Source: Fimbriimonadaceae bacterium (lineage in GTDB: Bacteria > Armatimonadota > Fimbriimonadia > Fimbriimonadales > Fimbriimonadaceae). Taken from it: DNA of 64,000 nt. The notes beneath the pieces were generated by a model, which ran no database searches, was not told the origin of the DNA, and was given only the letters and a program-made list of their open reading frames with translations. Below, piece by piece: positions 39,745 through 48,147 of the stretch. Positions within the stretch are counted from its first letter, which is position 1. Each line of letters begins with the position of its first letter. The stretch covers positions 782,611 to 846,610 of the forward strand of contig JALHNM010000001.1 of the NCBI GenBank assembly GCA_022843485.1, given 5' to 3'. The position numbers were made by a program, and so were the translations under genes.

Positions 39745-40122
39745 CGGACCCTCGATCCCGCTGGCGTGAGGGGGGAGCGGAGCCTGGGGCGCCCTCAGCG
39801 CCGGCAAGGGGCTCAAGTGTCTTAGGCCGACACACGACAGCCACGAGAGCTTACAGTCGAACGCGTCTATTGGGCAGCGACGGGAAGTTTGAACCTTCGC
39901 GGAGGGTCGGATTCCGTAACCTTGCGGGGGCTAAAGACGAAAGTGGCCCCCGGGCTAAGGGGGCCTTGCTGTGGGGTTGGCGGCACAAAGCCTCCGCCGC
40001 TTCTATTGTTCGTCTATCCGCGTCTAGTGCCCCACTCCAAAAGTCCTACGTTTTCGAGGTTTGGCCCGAAAAAAGGCGGCCTTGGCGCGAAAAGGTGCCG
40101 TTGACGGACGCGATTAGGCCTG
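39745..40122. other. Long intergenic region with two competing GC-rich hairpins
   Basis: About 380 bases between the coiled-coil gene (+) and the 2TM gene (-). On the + strand 39925-39931 pairs with 39946-39952, while 39945-39951 pairs with 39959-39965, so the stems exclude each other. On the minus strand a small AAGGCCGCCTTTTTT hairpin near 40071-40085 could end the 2TM gene. I found no tmRNA, RNase P, SRP or known riboswitch core. Confidence 0.45.
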
Positions 40123-40590
40123 TCAGCCGGCGGACCGCCGCTGTCGTTTGCGCGCCCACTTCTCGAACTCCTGGTGCTCGTCGGTCCCGGGGAAGAACGC
40201 ACCAAGGAGGTGGGCGACGATGCCGACGCCCCAGCCGAACACCATCCACAGCATCCAGGCCGGGAACCCGCCTTGGGCGGTGAACACCGCAGCGAGACCG
40301 CCGTTCACGGCCACATAGATGCCGAGGTGTTGGAAGAAGTCTCGTCGCTTGAGCGTGCGGTACTCGTGGCGGAGCGCTTCGGTCTTCGCCATCGACTCCC
40401 CGAGGTCCTTCTGTTGTCGGTACTTCTCGATCGCCCGATGGAGCGCGTCCTCGGAGATCCCGAGGTCCCGCGCGGACGATTGGAGGCGTTGCTGGAGGTC
40501 GTCTTCGGTGCCGACCCCCTCCCGGATCGCGAGGCGCAGGATCTGCTCGACGTCTTCGTCGGTGCGAAGGAAGTCGTGGGAGTCCGCCAT
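40123..40590 (-). CDS. 2TM-domain membrane protein
   Basis: 155 residues. The cytoplasmic N-terminal half is helical (DVEQILRLAIREGVGTEDDL, LGISEDALHRAIEKYRQQK). It is followed by the 2TM domain: FFQHLGIYVAVNGGLAAVFT, AWMLWMVFGWGVGIVAHLLG and the closing EFEKWARKR. Related domains are found next to histidine kinases and DUF1707/SHOCT-like regions. Function unknown. Confidence 0.75.
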   Translation of the reverse strand: MADSHDFLRTDEDVEQILRLAIREGVGTEDDLQQRLQSSARDLGISEDALHRAIEKYRQQKDLGESMAKTEALRHEYRTLKRRDFFQHLGIYVAVNGGLAAVFTAQGGFPAWMLWMVFGWGVGIVAHLLGAFFPGTDEHQEFEKWARKRQRRSAG

Positions 40591-40653
40591 CGTTCCGTCA
40601 TTCTAGTCCGCGGGCGGGGCCCAGGTTGCGGGGGGCCAGGTAAAACCGTGTCG

Positions 40654-41913
40654 ATGAGCGAGCCGATCGTCATCGTCGGGGCAGGTTTGGCGGGGTTGAC
40701 CTGTGCCCGCCGACTGCTGTCCTCGGGCCACCGCGTCCTCCTTCTCGACCGGGACGACCGGCCCGGTGGCCGGATGAAGACGGACGTCGTCGACGGGTTC
40801 AGGATCGACCGGGGCTTCCAGGTCTACTTCACCGCGTACCCGAACGCCAAGCGGGAGTTGGACCGAGAGAAGCTCCAGCTGCGGCCGTTCTCGGCGGGAG
40901 CCTTGGTGCTCTGGGACGGGCGGCTCCGGGCGGTGCGCCGGGACGACACCGTCCAGATGCTGTTCTCCGACTTCTTCGGGCTCGCGGACAAGCTCCGGGT
41001 CGCGGCTTGGAACGCGGAGGTCGCGGGGATGAGCTACGCGGACATCTGGGCGATGGAGGACGGCCCCTCCGAGGAGGCGTTCCTGGAGCAGGGCCTGAGC
41101 CGCCGGTTCGTCGACCGGTTCGCGCGGCCGTTTTTCGGGGGTGTGTTCCTCGACCGGAGCCTCGCGGTGTCGCGGCGGATGATGACGTTCGTCTGGAAGA
41201 TGCTGCTCGAGGGTGAGACGACCGTCCCTGCGCTGGGGATCGAGGAGGTGCCGAAGCAGGTGGCCGCGTCGATCCCGGCCGAGAAGATGCGGTTCGGAGT
41301 CGACGTCGTCGGGCTTCTCCGTTCGGGCGGTCGGGTGAGCGGCGTCCGACTGGCCAACGGGGAGGAGGTCGCGGCCTCGGCGGTGGTGGTCGCGACCGAG
41401 GGGCCAGCCGCAGCGGCACTCTCCGGTCAACCCGCCCCGACGCGCACCCTCTCGAGCACGACGGTGACGTTCGCGGCCAAAGATCGGCCCACCGACGAAC
41501 CCATCCTGATCCTGAACGGGAACTTCCCGGGTCAGGTCAACCATGTCGCGGTGATGAGCAACGTCTCGAAGGACCTCGCCCCCTCGGGCGTGCACCTCGT
41601 GTCGGCGACCTTGCTCGGGATGCACCGCGACGCCGACGCGAAGCTCGCGGGGGACGTGCGATACGAGCTCGCGCAGTGGTTCCCGAAGACGGACGCCCGA
41701 TCGTGGCGACCGCTGAAGGTGGATCGGGTCGAGCACGCCCAGCTCGTGCAAGAGCCTGGGATCCTGGACTCCCTGCCCAGCAACACGACGCCGGTCGAAG
41801 GGCTCTTCCTCGCCGGTGAGTACACGACGAACTCGAGCATCGACGGGGCGGTGCAGAGCGGGATCGCGTGCGCGACGGCGGTCATGTCCCGTTCGGCTGC
41901 GGTGGCTGGTTGA
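40654..41913 (+). CDS. FAD-dependent oxidoreductase, phytoene desaturase/amine oxidase type
   Basis: 419 residues. The N-terminal Rossmann FAD site IVIVGAGLAGLTCARRLLSS, then LLLDRDDRPGGRMKTD, is clear, and the C-terminal FLAGEYTTNSSIDGAVQSGI is the closing FAD motif of the carotenoid/amine-oxidase superfamily. FRIDRGFQVYFTAYPNAKRE supports the phytoene-desaturase-like branch. The substrate is unknown. ATG at 40654, with an in-frame GTG at 40648 as an alternative. It overlaps the next FAD enzyme by four bases and so begins a three-gene unit. Confidence 0.85.
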   Translation: MSEPIVIVGAGLAGLTCARRLLSSGHRVLLLDRDDRPGGRMKTDVVDGFRIDRGFQVYFTAYPNAKRELDREKLQLRPFSAGALVLWDGRLRAVRRDDTVQMLFSDFFGLADKLRVAAWNAEVAGMSYADIWAMEDGPSEEAFLEQGLSRRFVDRFARPFFGGVFLDRSLAVSRRMMTFVWKMLLEGETTVPALGIEEVPKQVAASIPAEKMRFGVDVVGLLRSGGRVSGVRLANGEEVAASAVVVATEGPAAAALSGQPAPTRTLSSTTVTFAAKDRPTDEPILILNGNFPGQVNHVAVMSNVSKDLAPSGVHLVSATLLGMHRDADAKLAGDVRYELAQWFPKTDARSWRPLKVDRVEHAQLVQEPGILDSLPSNTTPVEGLFLAGEYTTNSSIDGAVQSGIACATAVMSRSAAVAG

Positions 41914-42890
41914 GGGTCGGGGTCGTCGGGGCGGGCGTGGCCGGGCTGGCCGCGGCCCGGGCACTCGTGGCCGCGGGGCACGAGGCGGTCGTCTTCGAGA
42001 AGTCAGGGGGTCTCGGCGGGCGGTGCGCCACGCGGCGGGTGGGGCCGTACACCTTCGACACAGGGGCGACCAGTTTTGTGCCCCGCGGCTCGGCGTTGGA
42101 GGCTGCCCTCCTCCACGAACTCGATGCCACCGACCTCGTCCGCGTCGAACGGCCGGTCTACGTCCACCGCGGGAACCGGGCGGCCCCGGGCGATCCGACG
42201 CGGGCGCAACAGGCCCGTTACGTCTACCGCGACGGGATCAACCGAATCGGAAAGCTACTCGCCGAGGGGCTCGACGTTCGACAGGGCACGCTCATCGAGG
42301 GCCTCGAGCGGCCGCTGGACGGTGGCTATGTCTTAGGGGGCGAGGCGTTCGAGGCGGTGGTGCTGGCCGTGCCTGCGCCCCAGGCGGAACCCCTCCTCGC
42401 ATCGGTCGGTGAGGCGAGGGCCCTTGCGAACGCTCGGTACCGGGCGTGCGTCAGCGTGCTGTTCGGCTTCGAACGGCCGCTCGACACGCCCTACCACGCG
42501 GCGGTCTGCCTGGACCGGAACGTGCCCCTCACCTGGCTCAGCGTCGAGTCGGTCAAGGTCCCCGGGGCGCGGGCGCCAGAGGGTCACGCCGCCGTCGTCG
42601 CCCAAATGAGCCCGGAGTACAGCCAACGCCGGTACGACGCCCCTGACTCGCTGATCCTGGGCGAGGTTTTGGCCGACGTGAGGCGACTGGTCGGGGCCGG
42701 GGTCGGGGAGCCGGTCGTATCGGACGTGAAGCGGTGGCGGTACAGCCAGCCGGAGACGACGGCGTCGTTCGAGAGCGCGAACCCGCCGGGCGCGCGGCTC
42801 ATCGTGGCGGGGGACGGAGTGCTCGCGGGGCGGGCGGACGCGGCCTACGAGACGGGGCTCCTCGCCGCGCGTCGGATCCTTGCGCCATGA
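41910..42890 (+). CDS. Renalase-like FAD-dependent amine oxidase
   Basis: 326 residues. FAD site VGVVGAGVAGLAAARALVAA, then VVFEKSGGLGGRCATRRV, the renalase/NAD(P)-FAD type. The C-terminus SANPPGARLIVAGDGVLAGR and AAYETGLLAARRIL fits that group. The start is set as TTG at 41910 overlapping the upstream stop (TTGA); the FAD motif begins only a few residues later, so an upstream ATG is not needed. It is probably an oxidase of a small reduced nicotinamide or amine; the substrate is unknown. Confidence 0.8.
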   Translation: MRVGVVGAGVAGLAAARALVAAGHEAVVFEKSGGLGGRCATRRVGPYTFDTGATSFVPRGSALEAALLHELDATDLVRVERPVYVHRGNRAAPGDPTRAQQARYVYRDGINRIGKLLAEGLDVRQGTLIEGLERPLDGGYVLGGEAFEAVVLAVPAPQAEPLLASVGEARALANARYRACVSVLFGFERPLDTPYHAAVCLDRNVPLTWLSVESVKVPGARAPEGHAAVVAQMSPEYSQRRYDAPDSLILGEVLADVRRLVGAGVGEPVVSDVKRWRYSQPETTASFESANPPGARLIVAGDGVLAGRADAAYETGLLAARRILAP

Positions 42891-43513
42891 ACGGCCTGCT
42901 CTTACTCCTTTGCGCGGTCCAGACGGCGGGGCCCGACGTCCGACTCACCGCCAAGGGCCCAGGGGGGCTGACCGGCCAGGCGGACCTCACGGCCCGGCTG
43001 TTGCCCGAGACCGGCGGCAAGTACGTCCGGCTGTCGATGAAGCTACGCTACGAGAACGGGCGGTCGGTGGACGTGCTCACGGAGTCGACCTACGATCGGC
43101 TCGGGGCTCCGGTGCGGATGCTCCAATCGACCGTCATCGACGGGCAGCGGACGGCCGTCACGGCGGTCTTCGACGCGAAGGGCGCGACGCTGATGCGGTC
43201 GGCCACGCCGGGCAAGGACAGGCGGGTCGACCTTCCCGAAGGGGCCACGGCCGCGGCTCCCCACGAGTTCTGGTTCTTCCGGGACCGCCCTGCCCCGGGA
43301 ACGAAGGCGACGTTCTGGCAGTTCTCGCTCGGCGACGCGAAGTGGGTCGAGACACCGGTGGTCTACGAGGGGCCTCGCGCGTTGGTGATCGGGACGAAGC
43401 AGGTGCGGGGCCACGCGGTGAAGGTGGGTTCTGCGACGGCGTTCCTGGACGATCGGGGGCTCCCCCATCGGCTCGAGGCCGGCTCGGTCGTCTTGGAGCG
43501 TTCGAGCGAGTAG
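42887..43513 (+). CDS. Secreted protein of unknown function
   Basis: 208 residues. A short hydrophobic start (MNGLLLLLCAVQTAGP) suggests a signal peptide. The rest is beta-rich (KYVRLSMKLRYENGRSVDVL, TFWQFSLGDAKWVETPVVYE) without a family I know. ATG overlaps the stop of the FAD enzyme (ATGA). It ends just before dapB, whose -10 uses its TAG stop. Confidence 0.6.
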   Translation: MNGLLLLLCAVQTAGPDVRLTAKGPGGLTGQADLTARLLPETGGKYVRLSMKLRYENGRSVDVLTESTYDRLGAPVRMLQSTVIDGQRTAVTAVFDAKGATLMRSATPGKDRRVDLPEGATAAAPHEFWFFRDRPAPGTKATFWQFSLGDAKWVETPVVYEGPRALVIGTKQVRGHAVKVGSATAFLDDRGLPHRLEAGSVVLERSSE

Positions 43514-43516
43514 ACT
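43511..43516 (+). promoter_or_regulatory. -10 element TAGACT of dapB, overlapping a stop codon
   Basis: Six bases before the ATG at 43523. Its TAG is the stop of the upstream gene. Confidence 0.6.
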
Positions 43517-43522
43517 CCGCCC

Positions 43523-44335
43523 ATGGTGGACGAAAGCCCCCTCAGAGTTGCGGTGATCGGTGCGGCGGGGCGCATGGGCGTCCAGGTGCTGAGAGCGCTT
43601 GGGTCTGACCGACGGTTCCAGGTGGTCACGGCGATCGACCGCGAGCACGTGGGGACGGACTGCCGGACCTTGGCCGGGCTCGAGGCCCCGGCGTTGCAGA
43701 TCTCCGAGCGCGTGGGAGCGTCGTTGGACGAATCGACCCCGCAGGTGGCGATCGACTTCACGGCACCGTCGGGCGCGGCCGAGCACGCGATGTCGTGCCT
43801 CAAGAGAAAGGTCTCGCCGGTGGTGGGCACGAGCGGCCTCAGCCCGGCCGACCTCTCGGCGATCCGCGACGCGTGCGCCGAGTTCGAGACGCCGGCGATG
43901 GTCGTACCGAACTTCGCCATCGGGGCCTTGCTTATGATGCGGTTCGCCGAGATGGCGGCCGCATGGTTGCCGGACGTCGAGATCGTCGAGGCCCACAGCC
44001 TCGCCAAGCTGGACGCCCCCTCGGGCACGGCGCTGCACACTGCGGAGAAGATCAAGTCGGCGCGCCAGTCCCGGCCGCAGACCGCCCATTCCGCCGAGAA
44101 GGTGGCGGGGGCCCGCGGGGCGAACGTGAGCGACGTCCACGTCCACTCGATCCGGTTGCCGGGCGTCGTGGCCCACCAGCAAGTGGTCTTCGGCGGCGAC
44201 GGCGAGGTGCTCACGATCCGTCACGACTCGCTGGACCGCCAGTCCTTTATGCTCGGCGTCAAGGTGGCCCTGCGCGAGGTGCGGTCGCTCCAGGGTCTCA
44301 CGATCGGGCTCGAGAAGATCCTGTTCCGAGGCTAG
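43523..44335 (+). CDS. dapB: 4-hydroxy-tetrahydrodipicolinate reductase
   Basis: 270 residues. DapB reduces 4-hydroxy-tetrahydrodipicolinate in lysine and meso-diaminopimelate synthesis. Nucleotide site RVAVIGAAGRMGVQVL, then IDFTAPSGAAEHAMSC, VVGTSGL and VVPNFAIGALLMMRFAEMAA. The substrate loop reads EAHSLAKLDAPSGTAL: the catalytic His and Lys of the family HHxxKxDxPSGTA motif are kept, but the second His is Ser. DVHVHSIRLPGVVAHQQVVF closes the domain. Start six bases after TAGACT. The stop overlaps that of the convergent SRPBCC gene. Confidence 0.95.
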   Translation: MVDESPLRVAVIGAAGRMGVQVLRALGSDRRFQVVTAIDREHVGTDCRTLAGLEAPALQISERVGASLDESTPQVAIDFTAPSGAAEHAMSCLKRKVSPVVGTSGLSPADLSAIRDACAEFETPAMVVPNFAIGALLMMRFAEMAAAWLPDVEIVEAHSLAKLDAPSGTALHTAEKIKSARQSRPQTAHSAEKVAGARGANVSDVHVHSIRLPGVVAHQQVVFGGDGEVLTIRHDSLDRQSFMLGVKVALREVRSLQGLTIGLEKILFRG

Positions 44336-44778
44336 CCCGGCTCGAGGGCCTCTTTCGTGACCCGGTGGCGGTAAGCGAACATGCGCTCGATGTCCCGGTC
44401 GATGAACAGCCGGTGGGCGAGAGCACCGAGGGGCCCGAACGGCGCTCGGTACTCGACCGTGTCCCGAAGCAACGTCCCGTCGCCGTCCGGCAAGAAGTCG
44501 TGGCGGTGGCGCCAGGCGGCGAATGGGGACTTCTCGGCGGTGTCGGTGAAGCCGAACGGGGGCTGGACGTCTGTGATCCTGGCCTTCCACACGATCGGCA
44601 CTCCGAACATGACCACCCGGAGGACGTGGAGGGCGCCTTCGCGGACGGCCGTGTCCTCGCTCATGACGGTCACATTGCGGTCGGGAGGGGTGAGGGCCTT
44701 CAGGGCCTCGACCGACTCGTGGAAGGCCCAGACCTTTTCGACGGGGGCTGCGATCCGGGTTTCGAACACGCGACGCAC
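44332..44778 (-). CDS. SRPBCC-family (START-like) protein
   Basis: 148 residues. FETRIAAPVEKVWAFHESVE at the N-terminus, VVMFGVPIVWKARITDVQPP in the middle and DTVEYRAPFGPLGALAHRLF toward the end follow the YesM/cyclase-dehydrase type SRPBCC fold with its hydrophobic ligand cavity. Ligand unknown. GTG start at 44778 (or the in-frame GTG nine bases later), five bases behind TAGAGT. Confidence 0.8.
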   Translation of the reverse strand: MRRVFETRIAAPVEKVWAFHESVEALKALTPPDRNVTVMSEDTAVREGALHVLRVVMFGVPIVWKARITDVQPPFGFTDTAEKSPFAAWRHRHDFLPDGDGTLLRDTVEYRAPFGPLGALAHRLFIDRDIERMFAYRHRVTKEALEPG

Positions 44779-44783
44779 CCCGA

Positions 44784-44789
44784 ACTCTA
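44784..44789 (-). promoter_or_regulatory. -10 element TAGAGT, leaderless promoter
   Basis: Five bases before the GTG at 44778 on the minus strand. Confidence 0.5.
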
Positions 44790-44825
44790 CGGGATCGGGG
44801 GCAGGGCCTCACCAGACTGCCGACC

Positions 44826-44844
44826 CTTGACCTTGTCTTAACAT
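44826..44844 (+). promoter_or_regulatory. Pho-box-like direct repeat upstream of phnD
   Basis: CTTGACCT, TGT, CTTAACAT: two octamers of the PyTTAAPyPy type 3 bases apart (period 11), oriented with phnD and ending 29 bases before its ATG. Confidence 0.7.
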
Positions 44845-44873
44845 TCTCGCGCCAGAGTCGCCGGGATCACGCC

Positions 44874-45806
44874 ATGTACCGTTGGCCCTGCTTCCTCGTC
44901 GCCCTCCTCGTGGGGGTCCTCTTCGCCGCCGGGTGCGGTCAGACCCCGGGGTCTTCGTCGGCGTCCCCCGACCCGTCGCCGCCCGCGGGGCAGGCTCCGG
45001 TGACGAAGCTCACGTTCGCCCTTGTCCCGGCCGAGGACGCGGAGGCGATGATCGAGTCGTTCGACTCCTTGCGGCGCCACATCGCCAAGGAGGCGGGGGT
45101 CGAGGTGGAAGTCATGTCGGTGACGGACTACAGCGGCGTGGTCGAGGCGATGCGCCGGGGCAAGGTGGACGTCGCATGGTACGGGCCGCTCAGTTATGTG
45201 CTCGCCCGACAGGAGACCGGCGCGGAGGCGTTCGCCATTGGGAAGAAGCGGGGGGCGGACGCGACGTACAAGTCGATTTTCCTCGTCCGGGCCGAAGACA
45301 CCGCCCAGACGCTCGCCAACCTGGCGGGCAAGAGGATCGCACTCGTAGACCCGGGGTCCACGAGTGGCAACCTTGTACCAAGATCTATGATTAAGGACGA
45401 CTCCGGCAAGACGATGGAGGAGTTCTTCGGCAAGGTGGTCTACGCGGGCGGACACGACGCGGCGCTCATGGCGCTGCTGAGCGGGAGCGTCGATGTCTGT
45501 GCGATCCAGGACGTGACGTACGAGCAGTACAGCAAGGAGCGTCCGGACGAGATGAAGAAGGTGCGGATCCTCGCGTCGTCGAGCCCGATCCCGCAATCGC
45601 CCCTGGCCTTCCGGAAGGACCTCGACCCGGCGATCAAGGAGAAGGTGCGTCGGGCGGTGTTGGAGGCCCACGAGCACGGGGTGCGGCTCGACGTGAAGGG
45701 CCAGGGCGACTTCGAGCAGTTCGTGGCGGCCGGTCCTGACGACTTCGAGCCGATCGCCAAGATGGCTCAGACCATGGGCCTTACGCGCGACGCGATGGCG
45801 AAGTAG
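44874..45806 (+). CDS. phnD: Phosphonate/phosphite/phosphate ABC transporter, substrate-binding lipoprotein
   Basis: 310 residues. Lipoprotein signal ending LFAAGCGQ, then the PhnD/PtxB-type periplasmic binding fold. Blocks: LTFALVPAEDAEAMIESFDS, VTDYSGVVEAMRRGKVDVAW then YGPLSYVLA (the family ligand-site text), and GKRIALVDPGSTSGNLVPR. The protein captures phosphonates, phosphite or phosphate outside the membrane and passes them to the PhnE permeases. First gene of phnD-C-E-E, behind a Pho-box-like site. C-P lyase genes are not in the window. Confidence 0.93.
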   Translation: MYRWPCFLVALLVGVLFAAGCGQTPGSSSASPDPSPPAGQAPVTKLTFALVPAEDAEAMIESFDSLRRHIAKEAGVEVEVMSVTDYSGVVEAMRRGKVDVAWYGPLSYVLARQETGAEAFAIGKKRGADATYKSIFLVRAEDTAQTLANLAGKRIALVDPGSTSGNLVPRSMIKDDSGKTMEEFFGKVVYAGGHDAALMALLSGSVDVCAIQDVTYEQYSKERPDEMKKVRILASSSPIPQSPLAFRKDLDPAIKEKVRRAVLEAHEHGVRLDVKGQGDFEQFVAAGPDDFEPIAKMAQTMGLTRDAMAK

Positions 45807-45807
45807 C

Positions 45808-46545
45808 GTGGCGCTGCTCCGGTTCGAGCGGGTCGAGAAGACGTTCCCGAACGGCGTGAGGGCCCTGCGGGACGTCTCCCTCGATTTCCACGCGGGCGAG
45901 GTCGCCACGGTGCTGGGACGGAGCGGGGCGGGGAAATCGACGCTCCTGCGTTGCGCGAACGGGCTGGAGACGGTCACGTCGGGGCAGGTGACGGTCGATG
46001 GGACGCCCGTCGGGCCGTCCACCCTGCGGCAGGTCCGCCGCCAGGTCGGGATGGTGTTCCAGCAGTTCAACCTGGTGCCGCGGCTGTCGGTGATGGCGAA
46101 CGTCCTCTGTGGTCGGCTCGGGGAGCGGGACTGGCGTACGAGCCTCTTCTTCGCGTTCCCAAAGGAGGACTACGATTTGGCCGAGGAGGCGCTCGAGAAG
46201 GTGGGCCTCGCCGACCGGGCCTGGGACCGGGCCGACCGGCTGTCTGGCGGACAGCAGCAACGGGTCGCCATCGCCCGCACGCTCGTCCAGCGGCCGAAGG
46301 TCGTGCTCGCGGACGAGCCGGTCGCGAGTCTCGACCCCTCGGTGAGCGAGACGGTGATGGAGCTTCTGGTGGAGTCGGTGCGGGCGACGGGCTCGGCGCT
46401 GGTGATGAACCTGCACCAGGTCGAGACGGCGCGGCGGTTCTCGGACCGGATCATCGGCATCCGCGAGGGCTCGGTCTCGTTCGACGTCCCAGCCAGTCAG
46501 CTCGATGAGGGGCTGACGGCGCCGCTCTACGCGGGGGCGGAATGA
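45808..46545 (+). CDS. phnC: Phosphonate ABC transporter ATP-binding protein
   Basis: 245 residues. Walker A GRSGAGKST, Q-loop GMVFQQFNLVPRLSVMANVL, signature LSGGQQQRVAIARTLVQRPK, Walker B VVLADEPVASLD and the H-loop. The text QQFNLVPRLSV-NVL is typical of PhnC. It energises uptake by the two PhnE permeases. GTG start one base after the phnD stop; the stop overlaps the next ATG. Confidence 0.95.
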   Translation: MALLRFERVEKTFPNGVRALRDVSLDFHAGEVATVLGRSGAGKSTLLRCANGLETVTSGQVTVDGTPVGPSTLRQVRRQVGMVFQQFNLVPRLSVMANVLCGRLGERDWRTSLFFAFPKEDYDLAEEALEKVGLADRAWDRADRLSGGQQQRVAIARTLVQRPKVVLADEPVASLDPSVSETVMELLVESVRATGSALVMNLHQVETARRFSDRIIGIREGSVSFDVPASQLDEGLTAPLYAGAE

Positions 46546-47324
46546 GGTGGCCCACCCCGAGCGGGCGCCCGGGCCTGGCGGCGTCGGTCGGGTTGCCCGT
46601 GCTGGCGATCTTCCTGATTCTGACGGCGCCCCTCATGGGGGTCGACCCCGCGGTCCTCGCCCAAGCCCCGGGCCGGCTCGCCGACCTGGCCTGGAGGTTG
46701 GTCTCGAAGCCGGACTGGGGGTATCTGGCGACCTTGATCCCCCTTATGGGGGAGACGGTGGCGATCGCGTTCGTCGCGACGGCCACGGCGTGCGTGCTCA
46801 GCTTCGTGGTCGGGCTCCTGGCGGCGCAGAACACCTCGTTCGCACCTTGGGTCGGCTCGGCGACGAAGGCCGGGCTCGCCTTGGTGCGGTCGTTGCCGGA
46901 ACTCGTCTGGGCGCTGCTCTTCGTGGCCGCGGTCGGGCTGGGAGTGCTGCCGGGGTTCCTGGCGCTGGTGGTGACCTCGGTGGGGATGCTCGGGCTCTTC
47001 TACGCCTCGAGCTTCGAGGTTGCGGATCGCAAGGCGGTCGAGGGCGTTGCGGCGCACGGGGCGGACGGGCTGGCAGTGCGCCGGTTCGCGATCCTGCCCC
47101 AGGCCGTGCCGGACCTCCTTGGGCATAGCCTGTACCTCTTCGACGTGAACGTCCGGGCGGCGACGATCCTGGGGGTCGTCGGGGCGGGGGGGATCGGGTT
47201 CGCGTTCTCGCAGTCCGTGCGCCTCTTCAAGTTCGAGCGGCTCTCGCTGTTCTTGCTGTCGATCTACCTGGTCGTGTCGGCGATCGACCGGCTGAGCGCC
47301 TGGCTCCGGGCGAGGGCGGTCTAG
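46542..47324 (+). CDS. phnE: Phosphonate ABC transporter permease 1
   Basis: 260 residues, about six transmembrane helices. The PhnE family loop (VRSLPELVWALLFVAAVGLG, FEVADRKAVEGVAAHGADGL, the EAA-type coupling helix) and VNVRAATILGVVGAGGIGFA are present. ATG overlaps the phnC stop by four bases. Forms a heterodimer with the next permease, as in other phnDCEE operons. Confidence 0.93.
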   Translation: MRWPTPSGRPGLAASVGLPVLAIFLILTAPLMGVDPAVLAQAPGRLADLAWRLVSKPDWGYLATLIPLMGETVAIAFVATATACVLSFVVGLLAAQNTSFAPWVGSATKAGLALVRSLPELVWALLFVAAVGLGVLPGFLALVVTSVGMLGLFYASSFEVADRKAVEGVAAHGADGLAVRRFAILPQAVPDLLGHSLYLFDVNVRAATILGVVGAGGIGFAFSQSVRLFKFERLSLFLLSIYLVVSAIDRLSAWLRARAV

Positions 47325-47326
47325 GG

Positions 47327-48100
47327 GTGCCTGGCCTCCCCCCGCGGCCACCGAACCGGAGCTGGGTGGTGTGGCTCGGCTTGGCGGCGGGGTACGTGGC
47401 GGTCGCGTGGTGGCTCAAGCTCGACCCCGGGGAGCTCTGGGCGGGGATGGCGGCGATGGGCGAGTACGCGGGGCGTTTCGCGCGGCCGGACTTCTCGGAC
47501 GGTGGGCGGCTGCTGGGACGACTCGGCGAGACCGTGCTCATGGGGGTCTGGGGGACCGTCCTCGCGGTCGTGCTCGCGATGCCGGTGACATGGCTCGCTG
47601 CCGCCAACTTGACCCCGGCGCGGTGGGTTCGGGCGCTCGCGCGGGAAGCGCTTACATTCTGCCGGGCGGTGCCGGACCTGCTCTTGGCCCTGTTGCTCCT
47701 CTCGGCTACGGGCGTGGGTCCTTTGCCGGGGGTGCTCGCGCTTGGGATCCACTCGTCTGGGTTCTTCGGCAAGACGGTGGCGGACGCGATGGAGCGGCTC
47801 CCGGCGGGGGTTCTGGAGGGAGTGGCGAGTACGGGGGCGAGCCGGTTCCAGTGCGTACGGTTCGCGGCGTGGCCGAGCGTTTCGCGGGAGATCGTGGGCT
47901 TCGGTCTGTACACGCTCGACCGGAACGTGCGGACGGCGATGGTGCTTGGGGTCGTCGGTGCGGGGGGGATCGGGGTCGACCTGCGGGAAGCGATGGGGAG
48001 CTTTCGCTTCGAGCGGGCGGGGGCGGTGCTCCTGCTCATCCTGGTGACGGTCGTGGCCGTGGACGCCCTCTCGGGATGGTTGCGCAGGCGCCTGGATTAA
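47327..48100 (+). CDS. phnE: Phosphonate ABC transporter permease 2
   Basis: 257 residues, about six transmembrane helices. Coupling-helix text CRAVPDLLLALLLLSATGVG, GKTVADAMERLPAGVLEGVA and LDRNVRTAMVLGVVGAGGIG parallels permease 1, so the pair arose by duplication. GTG start three bases after the preceding stop. Last gene of the operon. Confidence 0.93.
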   Translation: MPGLPPRPPNRSWVVWLGLAAGYVAVAWWLKLDPGELWAGMAAMGEYAGRFARPDFSDGGRLLGRLGETVLMGVWGTVLAVVLAMPVTWLAAANLTPARWVRALAREALTFCRAVPDLLLALLLLSATGVGPLPGVLALGIHSSGFFGKTVADAMERLPAGVLEGVASTGASRFQCVRFAAWPSVSREIVGFGLYTLDRNVRTAMVLGVVGAGGIGVDLREAMGSFRFERAGAVLLLILVTVVAVDALSGWLRRRLD

Positions 48101-48147
48101 GGGGTCTTAACCCGAGCTTGGTAGGATAGCCTTCGGGAGAACCCACT

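Noticed and set aside
39880..40000. Possible tmRNA, c-di-GMP riboswitch or tRNA-like RNA
   Set aside because: A GGTTCAAA-like loop and a CAAAGCCTCCG stretch occur, but the required stems and other conserved cores are missing.
48097..48113. TTAAGGGGTCTTAACC before the DUF937 gene as a fifth Pho box
   Set aside because: The spacing is 10 rather than 11 and the first half is inverted.
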